Source: Lacinutrix jangbogonensis (GTDB taxonomy: Bacteria; Bacteroidota; Bacteroidia; Flavobacteriales; Flavobacteriaceae). From it: a DNA stretch of 64,000 nucleotides. The stretch is taken from NCBI RefSeq assembly GCF_000797445.1, contig NZ_JSWF01000025.1, positions 124,001-188,000 on the forward strand. Direction: 5' to 3'. Below, piece by piece: positions 34,516-43,757 of this stretch (positions within the stretch are counted from its first letter, which is position 1; each line of letters begins with the position of its first letter). Below the pieces are notes generated by a model. That model made no database searches and had not been told where the DNA came from. It was given only the letters and a program-made list of their open reading frames with translations. The translations under genes and the position numbers were made by a program.

Positions 34516-36246
34516 ATGATACACATAGAACCAGAATTACTAAATAGAGTCAATACTTGGTTAACTCCAGCTTTCGACAAAGACACGCAGTTACACATAA
34601 AAGACCTTATTGGTAGTAACCCTGAAGAGCTAAAAGAAAGTTTTTACAAAGATTTAGAATTTGGAACTGGCGGCATGCGAGGTGTTATGGGCATTGGCAC
34701 TAATAGAATTAACAAATATACATTAGGAAAAAATACGCAAGGCATTAGTGATTATATGCACAAAGTGTTTCCTAACGAAACATTAAAAGTTGCCATAGCT
34801 TTCGATTGTAGACACAATAGTAAATCCTTAGCTAAAGTAGTAGCAGATGTGTTTTCTGCTAATAATATTGAAGTTTTTTTATTTGAAGACCTGCGCGCAA
34901 CTCCAGAACTATCTTTCGCTTTAAAACATTTAGACTGCCATTGTGGTATTGTTTTAACAGCGTCTCATAATCCTCCAGAATATAACGGTTATAAAGTCTA
35001 TTGGCAAGATGGCGGGCAATTGGTTCCACCTCAAGATGCTGAAATTATTTCAATAATAAATGATTTAGATTATGCTGAAATAAAATTTGAATCAAATGAA
35101 AAACTAATCCACTATATAGGCAAAGATGTCGACGATGTTTTTATTAATGCAGCTGTTAAAAACGGAAGCTTTAATACTTCCGCGGAAGCGAGAGAAAATT
35201 TAAACATTATATTCACATCACTTCATGGCACATCTATTACTGCAGTGCCAGAAACGCTAAAACGTGCTGGCTATACCAATGTAAATATAGTTGAAGAGCA
35301 ACGCGAACCAAATGGCGATTTTCCAACAGTTGTATCTCCAAACCCGGAAGAGCCAGAAGCTTTAAAAATGGCCATGGCATTGGCTAATAAAACAGCAGGT
35401 GATATTGTTATTGGTACGGATCCAGATTGCGACAGATTAGGCGTTGTAGTTAGAGATTTAGAGAACAACCTTGTTATTTTAAATGGTAATCAAGCCATGC
35501 TATTAATGACGGATTTCTTACTTAAACAATGGCAAAACCAAGATAAAATAAACGGCAAACAATTTATAGCAAGTACAATTGTTTCTACACCAATGATGCG
35601 CGTTTTAGCAAAATCTTATAGTGTAGAATGCAAAATTGGCTTAACAGGCTTTAAGTGGATTGCTAAAATGATAAAAGACTTTCCAAAGCTCGATTTTATT
35701 GGTGGTGGTGAAGAAAGTTTTGGTTTTATGGTTGGCGATTTTGTTCGTGATAAAGATGCCGTTACAGCAACGTTATTAGCGTGTGAAATTGCTGCACAAG
35801 CAAAAGCTAAAGGCAGCAGTGTTTATCAAGAATTAATAAGTTTGTATGTAGCACATGGTTTGTATAAAGAACGCTTAGTTTCTATTACAAAAAAGGGAAT
35901 TGAAGGCGCGCAGGAGATAAAGCAAATGATGGTTGATGCCCGAAAAAATCCATTACAAGAAGTTAACAACTCTAAAGTTGTTTTAATTGAAGATTATCAA
36001 TTATCAATTTCAAAAAACACCGTTACAGGAGAAACCACTGCAATTGCTATTCCAAAATCTAACGTCTTAATTTACCATACAGAAGATGGTAGTAAAATTG
36101 CCTTAAGACCAAGTGGAACAGAGCCTAAAATCAAGTTCTACATCAGCGTAAATACAGCCTTAGACAATGTATCTGCTTTTAAAGCAACGGAACAACAATT
36201 GGAAGCTAAAATTGATGCGATACTAAAAGACATGCAGCTTAACTAG
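34516..36246 (+). CDS. Phospho-sugar mutase (phosphoglucomutase/phosphomannomutase)
   Basis: 576 residues of the alpha-D-phosphohexomutase superfamily, which moves phosphate between C6 and C1 of glucose or mannose. The phosphoserine loop [16 protein letters not shown] is near 147-162, the magnesium loop [10 protein letters not shown] near 298-307, the sugar-binding loop GGGEESFGF near 395-403 and the phosphate-binding [12 protein letters not shown] near 531-542. All four active-site loops are intact. Which hexose it prefers cannot be told from sequence. The ABC exporter gene begins at the base after its stop codon. Confidence 0.93.
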   Translation: MIHIEPELLNRVNTWLTPAFDKDTQLHIKDLIGSNPEELKESFYKDLEFGTGGMRGVMGIGTNRINKYTLGKNTQGISDYMHKVFPNETLKVAIAFDCRHNSKSLAKVVADVFSANNIEVFLFEDLRATPELSFALKHLDCHCGIVLTASHNPPEYNGYKVYWQDGGQLVPPQDAEIISIINDLDYAEIKFESNEKLIHYIGKDVDDVFINAAVKNGSFNTSAEARENLNIIFTSLHGTSITAVPETLKRAGYTNVNIVEEQREPNGDFPTVVSPNPEEPEALKMAMALANKTAGDIVIGTDPDCDRLGVVVRDLENNLVILNGNQAMLLMTDFLLKQWQNQDKINGKQFIASTIVSTPMMRVLAKSYSVECKIGLTGFKWIAKMIKDFPKLDFIGGGEESFGFMVGDFVRDKDAVTATLLACEIAAQAKAKGSSVYQELISLYVAHGLYKERLVSITKKGIEGAQEIKQMMVDARKNPLQEVNNSKVVLIEDYQLSISKNTVTGETTAIAIPKSNVLIYHTEDGSKIALRPSGTEPKIKFYISVNTALDNVSAFKATEQQLEAKIDAILKDMQLN

Positions 36247-38076
36247 ATGAAAAAAATAATACTACAGTTATTACCTTTTATTAAAAAGTTTAAAAAGCAC
36301 GTGATTTTAAATGTGATTTTTAATCTATTGTATGCCTTGTTTAGTGCATTAGCATTTATTTCTTTAATACCAATGCTAAACGTATTATTCGGTCAAACAG
36401 ATACGGTAACAAAAGCGCCTGTTTGGGAAGGTATTACAAAGATAAAAACCTACGGTGAGCAATTATTAAATTACAAAGTAAGCGGTTATTTAGAGAATGG
36501 AAATGCCCAAATGGCATTAGTAATTGTAACTGGACTAGTAATTTCTACGTTTATACTCAAAAACATATTTGGCTATTTTTCAATGCAGCACATGATGTAT
36601 CTTAAAAATGGTGTTCTTAATGATTTAAGAAAAGAGATGTACAAAAAGATTATTAATCTTCCTTTAGGTTTTTATTCTAAAAGGCAAAAAGGAGATGTAA
36701 TGGCCAGAATTTTAGGTGATATAACTGAAATGCAAAATTCATTTTTTATCGCTCTAGAACTTATTGTAAGAGAACCTGCTACAATAATATTTTCATTGAT
36801 TTTCATGTTTTCATTTAGTTGGAAATTGACTCTTTTTGTATTATTTTTTATACCAATTGCAGGGTTTTTAATTTCTAGAATAGGAAAAAATTTAAAAAGC
36901 AATTCGTTAAAAGCACAACAAGAATCTGGTAAATTAATTTCAATTGTAGAGGAAACTTTAACAGGATTAAAAATAGTAAAAAGTTATACTGCAGAAAAAA
37001 TATTTAAAGGCAAGTTTGTAAACTCTTCAGATACAATATTAAAACTATCTAATAAAATCGGCTTAAAAAACAACCTTGCAGGCCCCGTAAGCGAAGTTTT
37101 AGGAATTGCCACTATTGCGGTTTTATTATGGTATGGAGGTCAACTGGTTCTAGTTGAAAAGGTAATTAAAGGTACAGATTTCTTAGCTTTTATGGGATTA
37201 GCTTATGCTATTTTAACACCTGCAAAAGCAATAAGCAAAGCATCTTACCGTGTTAAAAACGGTATAGCAGCGGCAGATCGTGTTTTTGAAATTTTACATG
37301 AAGAAGATACTATGGCAGATTTGCCAAATGCTAGTATTATAGATGATTTTAATAATGAAATATCGGTTAATAATATTTCTTTTAAATACGATAATGACAT
37401 CGTACTTAAAAACTTTAGCATAAAAGTACCTAAAGGTAAAACGGTCGCTTTAGTTGGGCAATCTGGATCTGGAAAAAGTACCATTGCTAATTTACTAACT
37501 AGATTTTATGATGTAAATGAAGGTAGTATAGAAATTGACAGCAATAATATAAAAGATATTACAAAAAAATCATTGCGTGGTTTAATGGGTTTAGTTACTC
37601 AGGATTCCATATTGTTTAACGATACTATAAAAAATAATCTTTTAATAGGTAAACCTGATGCTACTGATGAGCAAATTATTGAAGCATTAAAAATTGCAAA
37701 TGCTTGGGAATTTGTAAAAGATTTACCGGAAGGGATTAAAACAAATGTAGGAGATGCAGGAAACAATTTTTCTGGCGGACAAAAACAACGCTTAAGTATC
37801 GCGAGGGCTGTTTTAAAAAATCCTCCAATTATGGTTTTAGATGAAGCCACCTCAGCTTTAGATACAGAAAGTGAACGCTTAGTTCAAATTGCATTAGAAA
37901 ACATGATGAAAAACAGAACTTCTATCGTTATTGCGCATAGATTGTCTACCATTCAAAACGCAGACGAGATTATTGTAATGCACAAAGGAGAAATTGCAGA
38001 ACAAGGGAAACATAGCGAACTTATAGCATTAAACGGCATCTACAAAAAGCTAGTAGATATGCAAAGCTTTGATTAA
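36247..38076 (+). CDS. ABC exporter, membrane and ATPase fused (MsbA-like)
   Basis: 609 residues: six membrane spans in residues ~15-330, then an ATPase domain. Walker A GQSGSGKST is near 404-412, signature FSGGQKQRLS near 508-517, Walker B IMVLDEATSALD near 528-539 and the switch in IVIAHRLST. It resembles lipid A flippase MsbA and related half-transporters that work as homodimers. The start codon directly abuts the mutase stop, giving tight coupling. With the glycosyltransferase and mutase upstream, export of a glycolipid is plausible but not proven. Confidence 0.9.
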   Translation: MKKIILQLLPFIKKFKKHVILNVIFNLLYALFSALAFISLIPMLNVLFGQTDTVTKAPVWEGITKIKTYGEQLLNYKVSGYLENGNAQMALVIVTGLVISTFILKNIFGYFSMQHMMYLKNGVLNDLRKEMYKKIINLPLGFYSKRQKGDVMARILGDITEMQNSFFIALELIVREPATIIFSLIFMFSFSWKLTLFVLFFIPIAGFLISRIGKNLKSNSLKAQQESGKLISIVEETLTGLKIVKSYTAEKIFKGKFVNSSDTILKLSNKIGLKNNLAGPVSEVLGIATIAVLLWYGGQLVLVEKVIKGTDFLAFMGLAYAILTPAKAISKASYRVKNGIAAADRVFEILHEEDTMADLPNASIIDDFNNEISVNNISFKYDNDIVLKNFSIKVPKGKTVALVGQSGSGKSTIANLLTRFYDVNEGSIEIDSNNIKDITKKSLRGLMGLVTQDSILFNDTIKNNLLIGKPDATDEQIIEALKIANAWEFVKDLPEGIKTNVGDAGNNFSGGQKQRLSIARAVLKNPPIMVLDEATSALDTESERLVQIALENMMKNRTSIVIAHRLSTIQNADEIIVMHKGEIAEQGKHSELIALNGIYKKLVDMQSFD

Positions 38077-38101
38077 TAGGTTATTAAAAATATAAAATAA
38101 C

Positions 38102-38137
38102 AAAAAAGGGATAAACATAAGGTTTATCCTTTTTTTG
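38102..38137 (+). terminator. Terminator after the ABC exporter
   Basis: Hairpin with arms GGATAAAC and GTTTATCC flanked by A-run and T-run; it ends the mutase-exporter transcript. Confidence 0.85.
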
Positions 38138-38251
38138 TTTTACGTATCGTTTTAGCAAAAAATAAATTAGCAATAGTATTCATTTTAAAAGAAAATTACA
38201 TTTACTTTAAACTATATTAATTTATTGTAGTCTAAAAGAAAATCATTTATA

Positions 38252-38794
38252 GTGACCACAGAAACCGAACTTATAGCTCAGCTACAGACTAAAGGCAATA
38301 AAGATGCTGCTTTTAGAGAACTTGTTGCGCAATATAAAGAGCGCTTGTATTGGCATATTAGAAACATTGTAAAATCGCATAACGATGCAGACGATGTGCT
38401 TCAAAATACATTTATAAAGGTTTATAGAAGTATTGATGGTTTTAAAGGCCAAAGTAAACTCTATTCCTGGTTATATAGAATTGCAGCTAACGAAGCCATT
38501 ACACTTATTAATAAAAATTCAAAACGATTACAAATAACAAACCAAGAAGTTCAAGATTTAGCAATAAATAATATGGAGTCTGATGTTTACTTTGAAGGTG
38601 ACGCGATACAACTTAAGCTTCAAAAAGCAATTGCAACATTGCCAGAAAAACAACAATTGGTTTTTAATATGAGATATTTTGAGGAGATTAAATATAAAGA
38701 TATGTCGGAAATATTAGAAACCAGTGAAGGTGCTTTGAAGGCCTCTTATCATATTGCAGCAAAAAAAATTGAAGCCTATTTAAAAAGTAATTAA
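38252..38794 (+). CDS. ECF-type RNA polymerase sigma factor
   Basis: 180 residues starting at a GTG (38252). Region 2 includes NDADDVLQNTFIKVYRSIDGF near 48-68 with YSWLYRIAANEA; region 4 includes LPEKQQLVFNMRYFEEIKYKD near 130-150 and the helix-turn-helix LETSEGALKASYHIAAKKI. It heads a three-gene set with a single-span protein and a CpxP-like periplasmic protein, an arrangement typical of an envelope-stress sigma system in Bacteroidota. No consensus -7 element is obvious just upstream. Confidence 0.9.
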   Translation: MTTETELIAQLQTKGNKDAAFRELVAQYKERLYWHIRNIVKSHNDADDVLQNTFIKVYRSIDGFKGQSKLYSWLYRIAANEAITLINKNSKRLQITNQEVQDLAINNMESDVYFEGDAIQLKLQKAIATLPEKQQLVFNMRYFEEIKYKDMSEILETSEGALKASYHIAAKKIEAYLKSN

Positions 38795-38847
38795 ACTAAT
38801 TAAGAATTATAGAGTCCTAATACTAGTAAACACTTAAAAGATTTCTG

Positions 38848-39342
38848 ATGTCTCGGAAAGCAAACATGAAAAAAGAAAATATACATAACATAAAAAATTC
38901 AGGATTTAAAGTACCTCAAAATTATTTTGAAGGTCTTGAAGATTCGGTTTTAGCAGAAGCTAAGCTTAAAAATTTAGTTAGCGATTCTGGTTTTAAAACT
39001 CCTGAAGGGTATTTAGAAAATTTTAGTGTTTCTATTAAAAAGGAAACTAAAGTCATCTCTATTTTCTCTAGAAAGAACATGCTATTTGTTTCAAGTATTG
39101 CAGCGGCAATAGTCTTATTTTTTAGCTTAAATGTTTTCAATAATTCGCCTTTAACTCTTAACGATTTAGATATAACAACCGTAGAAGATTACATTTTAGA
39201 CGAAACTGAATTAGGTGATTTAGCATCACTATTTCAAGACAACGAGTTAAGTGAATCCCAATTTATAGATTACTCATTAAGTGATGAAACACTAGACAAC
39301 TATCTAGAATCTATTGATGTTAACGACTTATATTCAGAATAA
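38848..39342 (+). CDS. Single-span membrane protein with repeated N-terminal motif, putative anti-sigma factor
   Basis: 164 residues, or 158 if the second ATG (38866) is used. Residues ~18-65 contain two copies of a motif, GFKVPQNYFEGLED and GFKTPEGYLENFSV, about 30 residues apart. One membrane span follows (LFVSSIAAAIVLFFSLNVF, ~80-98), then an acidic outer tail (~100-164, many Asp and Glu). Position after the sigma factor and the topology suggest an anti-sigma factor in which the GFK motifs face the cytoplasm. No named family recognised. Confidence 0.68.
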   Translation: MSRKANMKKENIHNIKNSGFKVPQNYFEGLEDSVLAEAKLKNLVSDSGFKTPEGYLENFSVSIKKETKVISIFSRKNMLFVSSIAAAIVLFFSLNVFNNSPLTLNDLDITTVEDYILDETELGDLASLFQDNELSESQFIDYSLSDETLDNYLESIDVNDLYSE

Positions 39343-39354
39343 AAAAAAACAAAA

Positions 39355-39822
39355 ATGAAAACAAAAATATTACTTATCCCTATTATAGCTTTACTATTAT
39401 CGATAAATAGTTATGCGCAAAAGTCACATAAAGAAAAGATTGATGCATTAAAAGTAGCTCATATTACAGAGCAATTAGATTTAACTGCGAAAGAAGCTCA
39501 AGTCTTTTGGCCAATATATAATGCCAACGAAGAAGCGCGCTTTAAACTTAGAGATAATAAAGTGAGAAATCAATTAGGGAAATTATGCAATTCGTTATCA
39601 GATACTGAAATCACAGAAACTGAAGCAAAAGAATTGTTAAACCAAATATCAATAATTGAAGAAAACAAACACAAACTTCAAAAAGAATATTTAGCTAAGT
39701 TAAATACTGTTTTAACTTCAAAGAAAATATTAAAACTTATGAATGCTGAACGTACTTTTAAACGTAAAATGCTTAAAGAATTTAAAGAAAGACATGGAGG
39801 AGAAAGGTCTAGACGTAAGTAG
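39355..39822 (+). CDS. Periplasmic CpxP/Spy-like helical protein
   Basis: 155 residues with a signal peptide (LLIPIIALLLSINSYAQ). The mature protein is all-helical and highly charged, including VAHITEQLDLTAKEAQVFWPIYNANEEARF (shown in part), a pattern like the LTxxQ-type helices of Spy, CpxP and the CnrX sensor group. It ends in a basic tail (HGGERSRRK). As third gene behind an ECF sigma factor and a membrane protein it may be a periplasmic sensor or chaperone. A 7-bp tandem repeat begins at its stop codon. Confidence 0.7.
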   Translation: MKTKILLIPIIALLLSINSYAQKSHKEKIDALKVAHITEQLDLTAKEAQVFWPIYNANEEARFKLRDNKVRNQLGKLCNSLSDTEITETEAKELLNQISIIEENKHKLQKEYLAKLNTVLTSKKILKLMNAERTFKRKMLKEFKERHGGERSRRK

Positions 39823-39855
39823 TATTCAGTATTGAGTATTCAGTATTCAGTATTC
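39821..39855 (+). repeat. Five tandem copies of a 7-bp unit (AGTATTC)
   Basis: Copies at 39821, 39828 (last base G), 39835, 39842 and 39849. The first copy overlaps the stop codon of the CpxP-like gene. The remaining ~170 bases to the next gene carry no gene or hairpin that I can see, only AT-rich sequence including GATTAGTGAAAATTCG and a related word nearby. Confidence 0.9.
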
Positions 39856-40026
39856 AAAGTTTGAAAAAATCAGCAAATCAAAATAAATTAGTGCTATTCA
39901 TTTTCAAAAAAAGGCTACAACAACCTAAAATCAAACTACAGATTAGTGAAAATTCGACTAATTCGTGACTAAAAACCTCAAGAGTAAATCAACTCTACAA
40001 AAGACACCTCTACAATAAACAACATT

Positions 40027-41106
40027 CTACCTAAAAGTGAGCTTTGCAATACGTTTGTTTCCTGCTGCATAAGCAACACTATCATTTACAAAGCGCAGTG
40101 TATAAAAACCTTCATCGCTTAAATGTTTCCACGTATCACCAGCATCGTTAGAATAATCTATGCCTTTAAAACCAATTGCAACTAACTCTTTAGCTTCTCT
40201 ACCAGGAATATACTGTACACAACTTCTATAACCAGGACTTTGGTTTTTTGCGACTAATTGCCAAGTTCTTCCGCCATCAGCCGTTCTTATTTTATTAGCC
40301 GAACTATCTGCAGCTTTTGTATAATCTCCACCTATGGCAAATCCGTTTTTATTATCGTAAAAATCTAAACTGTACATGCCTTGTGGACCATCACCTTGCA
40401 CAATTGGAGTATTAAAAACTTCCCAAGTTTCTCCTTTATTTGGAGAATATAAAATGCGGCTTGCTCCTCCTCCGGTTGCTACCCATGTTTCGTCTCCTAC
40501 AATTGCAATATTAGTATCACTTGCTGCAAAAGCAGCTTCGTCTTTTTTAGTTTTTGGCAAAATAGCGCAAGACAGTTTAGTCCATGTGTTTCCTCCATCT
40601 CGAGTTATAATAATACTCAAACAATCTCCTGTTGGATCTCCAATAGCAATACCTTCTTTATCGTTCCAGAAATCCATAGCATCGTAGAATGCTTTTTCGT
40701 GGTTTTCTTGATAGACTAATTCAATTCCTAAATCATTTGATTTATACAAAAGTGCTGGACTTCCAATAGTTAGTAAAAAGCCTGCTTTATTAGTTACTGC
40801 TATCGCTCTAAAATTATTGGGAATAGTATCATTTTTTAAAATATTTGGAGCAACCGATGAAACAAGTTGATTATCAACTAAATTAATACTAGCATTGCCC
40901 AGTCTTCCATCTGAAGTTGCAAAAAATGCTTCTTGGTTTTTAATAACTTCCAAAGCGCGAACATTCAAAGTCGAATCCCTTAAAAGCAAACCAATTTCAA
41001 CTTCTGTTACATCTCTTGGAATAAAAATAGCCTCTTTTTTTACTTCATCTTTTTTACATGAGAATAATGATAATAGGACGCAAAAAACAATTATAAGGTT
41101 TTTCAT
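40027..41106 (-). CDS. YCF48-like beta-propeller lipoprotein
   Basis: 359 residues with lipobox LFSCK; this sets the start at 41106, since the longer frame adds 19 residues ahead of the signal peptide. The body contains BNR/Asp-box-type repeats characteristic of YCF48-like propellers: DGGNTWTKLS, NKGETWEVF, DGGRTWQLV and DAGDTWKHLS. Such proteins are usually annotated as oxidoreductases in flavobacteria without biochemical support; YCF48 itself is a photosystem assembly factor in cyanobacteria. A surface or periplasmic scaffold role is possible. It is transcribed alone. Confidence 0.8.
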   Translation of the reverse strand: MKNLIIVFCVLLSLFSCKKDEVKKEAIFIPRDVTEVEIGLLLRDSTLNVRALEVIKNQEAFFATSDGRLGNASINLVDNQLVSSVAPNILKNDTIPNNFRAIAVTNKAGFLLTIGSPALLYKSNDLGIELVYQENHEKAFYDAMDFWNDKEGIAIGDPTGDCLSIIITRDGGNTWTKLSCAILPKTKKDEAAFAASDTNIAIVGDETWVATGGGASRILYSPNKGETWEVFNTPIVQGDGPQGMYSLDFYDNKNGFAIGGDYTKAADSSANKIRTADGGRTWQLVAKNQSPGYRSCVQYIPGREAKELVAIGFKGIDYSNDAGDTWKHLSDEGFYTLRFVNDSVAYAAGNKRIAKLTFR

Positions 41107-41238
41107 AAATTTTAAATTTCTATAAAAGTAGAAAAGCTCCACGAGAAACCTATTACGCATCAAAGAAAAATTAGCTCAATACTAAAAGCGCTAGACAAAT
41201 TGAAAAAATAATAGTTTAAATAAATCAGTTATATATCG

Positions 41239-41246
41239 TACCTTTG
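41239..41246 (+). promoter_or_regulatory. -7 promoter element for the RNA methyltransferase gene
   Basis: TACCTTTG matches TAnnTTTG, 55 bases before the chosen start. Confidence 0.55.
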
Positions 41247-41301
41247 CACGCTGAATTAATCATTAGGATAACTTGATTTTTAATTCGTTTAAATATTGAA
41301 A

Positions 41302-42522
41302 ATGAGATTACACAGAAATTTATGTTTTGCTACAGTTGATGGATTATTACTAATCTTTAACGAAGGCAACTATGCAGATAAAGTAGTACAACAACTTCTT
41401 AAACGCGACAAACGTTGGGGAAGTAGAGATCGTGGTTTTGTTGCAGAAACGACTTACGATATTGTACGTTGGAAACGCTTATATGCTGAAATCGCAAATG
41501 TAAAAGAACCTTTTTCGCGCGACGATATTTGGCGGTTATTTGCTGTTTGGGCTACATTAAAAGGTATTAAGTTACCAGATTGGACATACTTTGAAGGTAC
41601 ACCTACACGGAAAATAAAAGGACGTTTTGACGAATTATCTAAAATTAGAAAAATAAAGGAATCTTTTCCAGATTGGATGGATGAACTTATTTTAAGCGAA
41701 TTGGGTGAAAAAACATGGAATAAAGAAGCTACTGCTTTAAATGAGCAAGCAGATGTTATTTTAAGAGTAAACACACTTAAAACTACCAAAGAAAAATTAA
41801 AGACCGAATTATTTGATTTAGACGTTGAAACCGAAGAGATAAAAGGCTATCCAGATGCTTTAAAACTTGCTGTACGTGGGAACGTTTTCACAACAGATGC
41901 TTTTAAAAAGGGATGGTTTGAAGTACAAGATGCTTCTTCACAGTTAGTAGCAGAATTTCTTGATGTAAAAAGTGGAATGAAAGTTGTTGATACTTGTGCA
42001 GGAGCAGGTGGAAAAACACTTCATATTGCTGCCTTAATGGAAAATAAAGGCCAGATAATTGCAATGGATATTTATGATAATAAATTAAAAGAATTAAAGC
42101 GTCGTGCTAAACGTGCTGGAGCTCACAATATAGAAATGCGAGTGATAGATTCTACCAAACCCATTAAAAAATTATACGATAAAGCAGATCGCGTTTTAAT
42201 AGATGCGCCTTGCTCTGGTTTAGGCGTTTTACGTAGAAACCCTGGTGCAAAATGGAAAATGCAACCAGAATTTATTGAAAAAATAAAAAAAACACAAATC
42301 GAAATTCTAAACTCGTATTCTAGAATGGTTAAACCTGGAGGAAAACTAGTATACGCTACTTGCTCTATTTTACCTTCTGAAAACAACCAACAAGTTGATA
42401 CGTTTTTAAAATCGGAAAACGGTAAAGAGTTTACCTTCGTAAAAGACAAAGTAATATTATCACACCAATCTGGTTTCGACGGGTTCTACATGGCTTTACT
42501 AGAAAAAAAATCTTCAAATTAA
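41302..42522 (+). CDS. RsmB/NOP-type RNA m5C methyltransferase
   Basis: 406 residues. The SAM-binding motif VVDTCAGAGGKTLH is near 226-239, motif IV DAPCSGLGVLRRNPG near 300-314 and motif VI YATCSILPSENN near 350-361. Both catalytic cysteines (in APCSG and ATCSI) are present, as required for m5C formation. The N-terminal ~130 residues differ from E. coli RsmB, lacking an obvious NusB-like domain, so the RNA target is uncertain. The start at the ATG 41302 is preferred to an in-frame TTG two codons earlier. Confidence 0.88.
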   Translation: MRLHRNLCFATVDGLLLIFNEGNYADKVVQQLLKRDKRWGSRDRGFVAETTYDIVRWKRLYAEIANVKEPFSRDDIWRLFAVWATLKGIKLPDWTYFEGTPTRKIKGRFDELSKIRKIKESFPDWMDELILSELGEKTWNKEATALNEQADVILRVNTLKTTKEKLKTELFDLDVETEEIKGYPDALKLAVRGNVFTTDAFKKGWFEVQDASSQLVAEFLDVKSGMKVVDTCAGAGGKTLHIAALMENKGQIIAMDIYDNKLKELKRRAKRAGAHNIEMRVIDSTKPIKKLYDKADRVLIDAPCSGLGVLRRNPGAKWKMQPEFIEKIKKTQIEILNSYSRMVKPGGKLVYATCSILPSENNQQVDTFLKSENGKEFTFVKDKVILSHQSGFDGFYMALLEKKSSN

Positions 42523-42535
42523 ATTTGCACACAAT

Positions 42536-43654
42536 ATGAAACACCTATACATTACAGTCACTTTCTTACTCACTATATTTACTTTATCAGCTCAAGTTCC
42601 TACAAATTATTATAGCTCAGCTACTGGCAATGGTTACGCGTTAAAAACGCAATTAAAAAATATTATTAATAATAGTGATGATGGATTAACAACTGAATAT
42701 CAATCATCAGATTTAGGTTATAGTGCACTATATACAACCTTTAGTAGCTCAGATATTGATCTTTATTTTGAAAATAATGGCACGCTATTAGATATGTATT
42801 CTGAAAACCCTTCAGGCACTGATGCCTACGAATACAGTTATGGAACAAACCAAGATGATGGCTCTGGCGGAACTGCTGAAGGTCAAAAATACAATCGAGA
42901 ACACATAATACCACAATCTGTTTTCGATGGTAATTCGCCTATGAAAAATGATGCGCATTTTGTTGTCCCTTCAGATAAGTACATAAATGCACAAAGAGGT
43001 AGTTTTCCTTTTGGAGTTGTAGAAACAGCAAACTTCACTTCTACTAACAACTCAAAAAGAGGAAATAATTTAGACTCAGGGTATTCTGCTGGTTATACAA
43101 ATACGGTATTCGAACCTATAGACGAATTTAAAGGTGATATTGCAAGAATGTACTTTTATTTTGTAACACGATATGAAGACAATTTTGTAAATAATGATTT
43201 TGATAGTTATGCAATGTTTAATGACTCTGCTGATCAAGTCTTTGAACTAACCTTTTTCAACATTCTTTACCAATGGCATACGCAAGATCCAGTGTCTCAG
43301 CGCGAATTAGATAGAAACAATGCTATTTTTAATGCGCAAAATAATAGAAATCCTTTTATAGACAACCCTACTTACGTTTCTGAAATATGGCAAGGTTTAT
43401 TATCTGTAGATGAGTTTACTGCTGAAGCGGCAGTAAAAATATATCCTAATCCTGTAAAAGGAAGCTTTTTAAATATTGAAGTAAAACAAAATACCTCTTT
43501 TGAAATCTACGATATTCTAGGTAAAAAAATATTAGATGGTAATGTTACGCCAACAAGTAAACAAATAGGTGTATCACAATTAAATAAAGGTGTGTATATA
43601 TTGAAATTAGAAACACCAAACGGAGGTCTCTCTAAAAAATTAATTAAAAGTTAA
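42536..43654 (+). CDS. Secreted endonuclease I with T9SS type A tail
   Basis: 372 residues: signal peptide ending LSAQ (~20), an endonuclease I domain at ~60-285 with the metal-site motif YNREHIIPQSVF near 118-129, and a type A sorting domain at ~295-372 (VKIYPNPVKGSFLNIE ... LIKS). Endonuclease I enzymes are non-specific DNA/RNA hydrolases, here exported through the T9SS. It has a second, longer paralogue 104 bases downstream. Confidence 0.9.
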   Translation: MKHLYITVTFLLTIFTLSAQVPTNYYSSATGNGYALKTQLKNIINNSDDGLTTEYQSSDLGYSALYTTFSSSDIDLYFENNGTLLDMYSENPSGTDAYEYSYGTNQDDGSGGTAEGQKYNREHIIPQSVFDGNSPMKNDAHFVVPSDKYINAQRGSFPFGVVETANFTSTNNSKRGNNLDSGYSAGYTNTVFEPIDEFKGDIARMYFYFVTRYEDNFVNNDFDSYAMFNDSADQVFELTFFNILYQWHTQDPVSQRELDRNNAIFNAQNNRNPFIDNPTYVSEIWQGLLSVDEFTAEAAVKIYPNPVKGSFLNIEVKQNTSFEIYDILGKKILDGNVTPTSKQIGVSQLNKGVYILKLETPNGGLSKKLIKS

Positions 43655-43757
43655 TTTTCATTCAAGTCTTGGTAAAAAAAACTCAAACGCGTCTTAATTC
43701 GACAGATTCTCTAGCGCTTTATTAGAAAGAAGCCTTCAAATTAAACTAGTAGTTATT

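Noticed and set aside
39821-39855. CRISPR-like array
   Set aside because: The 7-bp units are contiguous with no spacers and there are no cas genes, so it is a simple tandem repeat.
39935-39975. Possible short interspersed repeat (GATTAGTGAAAATTCG and neighbouring similar word)
   Set aside because: Too short and degenerate to support from a single window; no inverted ends or second copy seen here.
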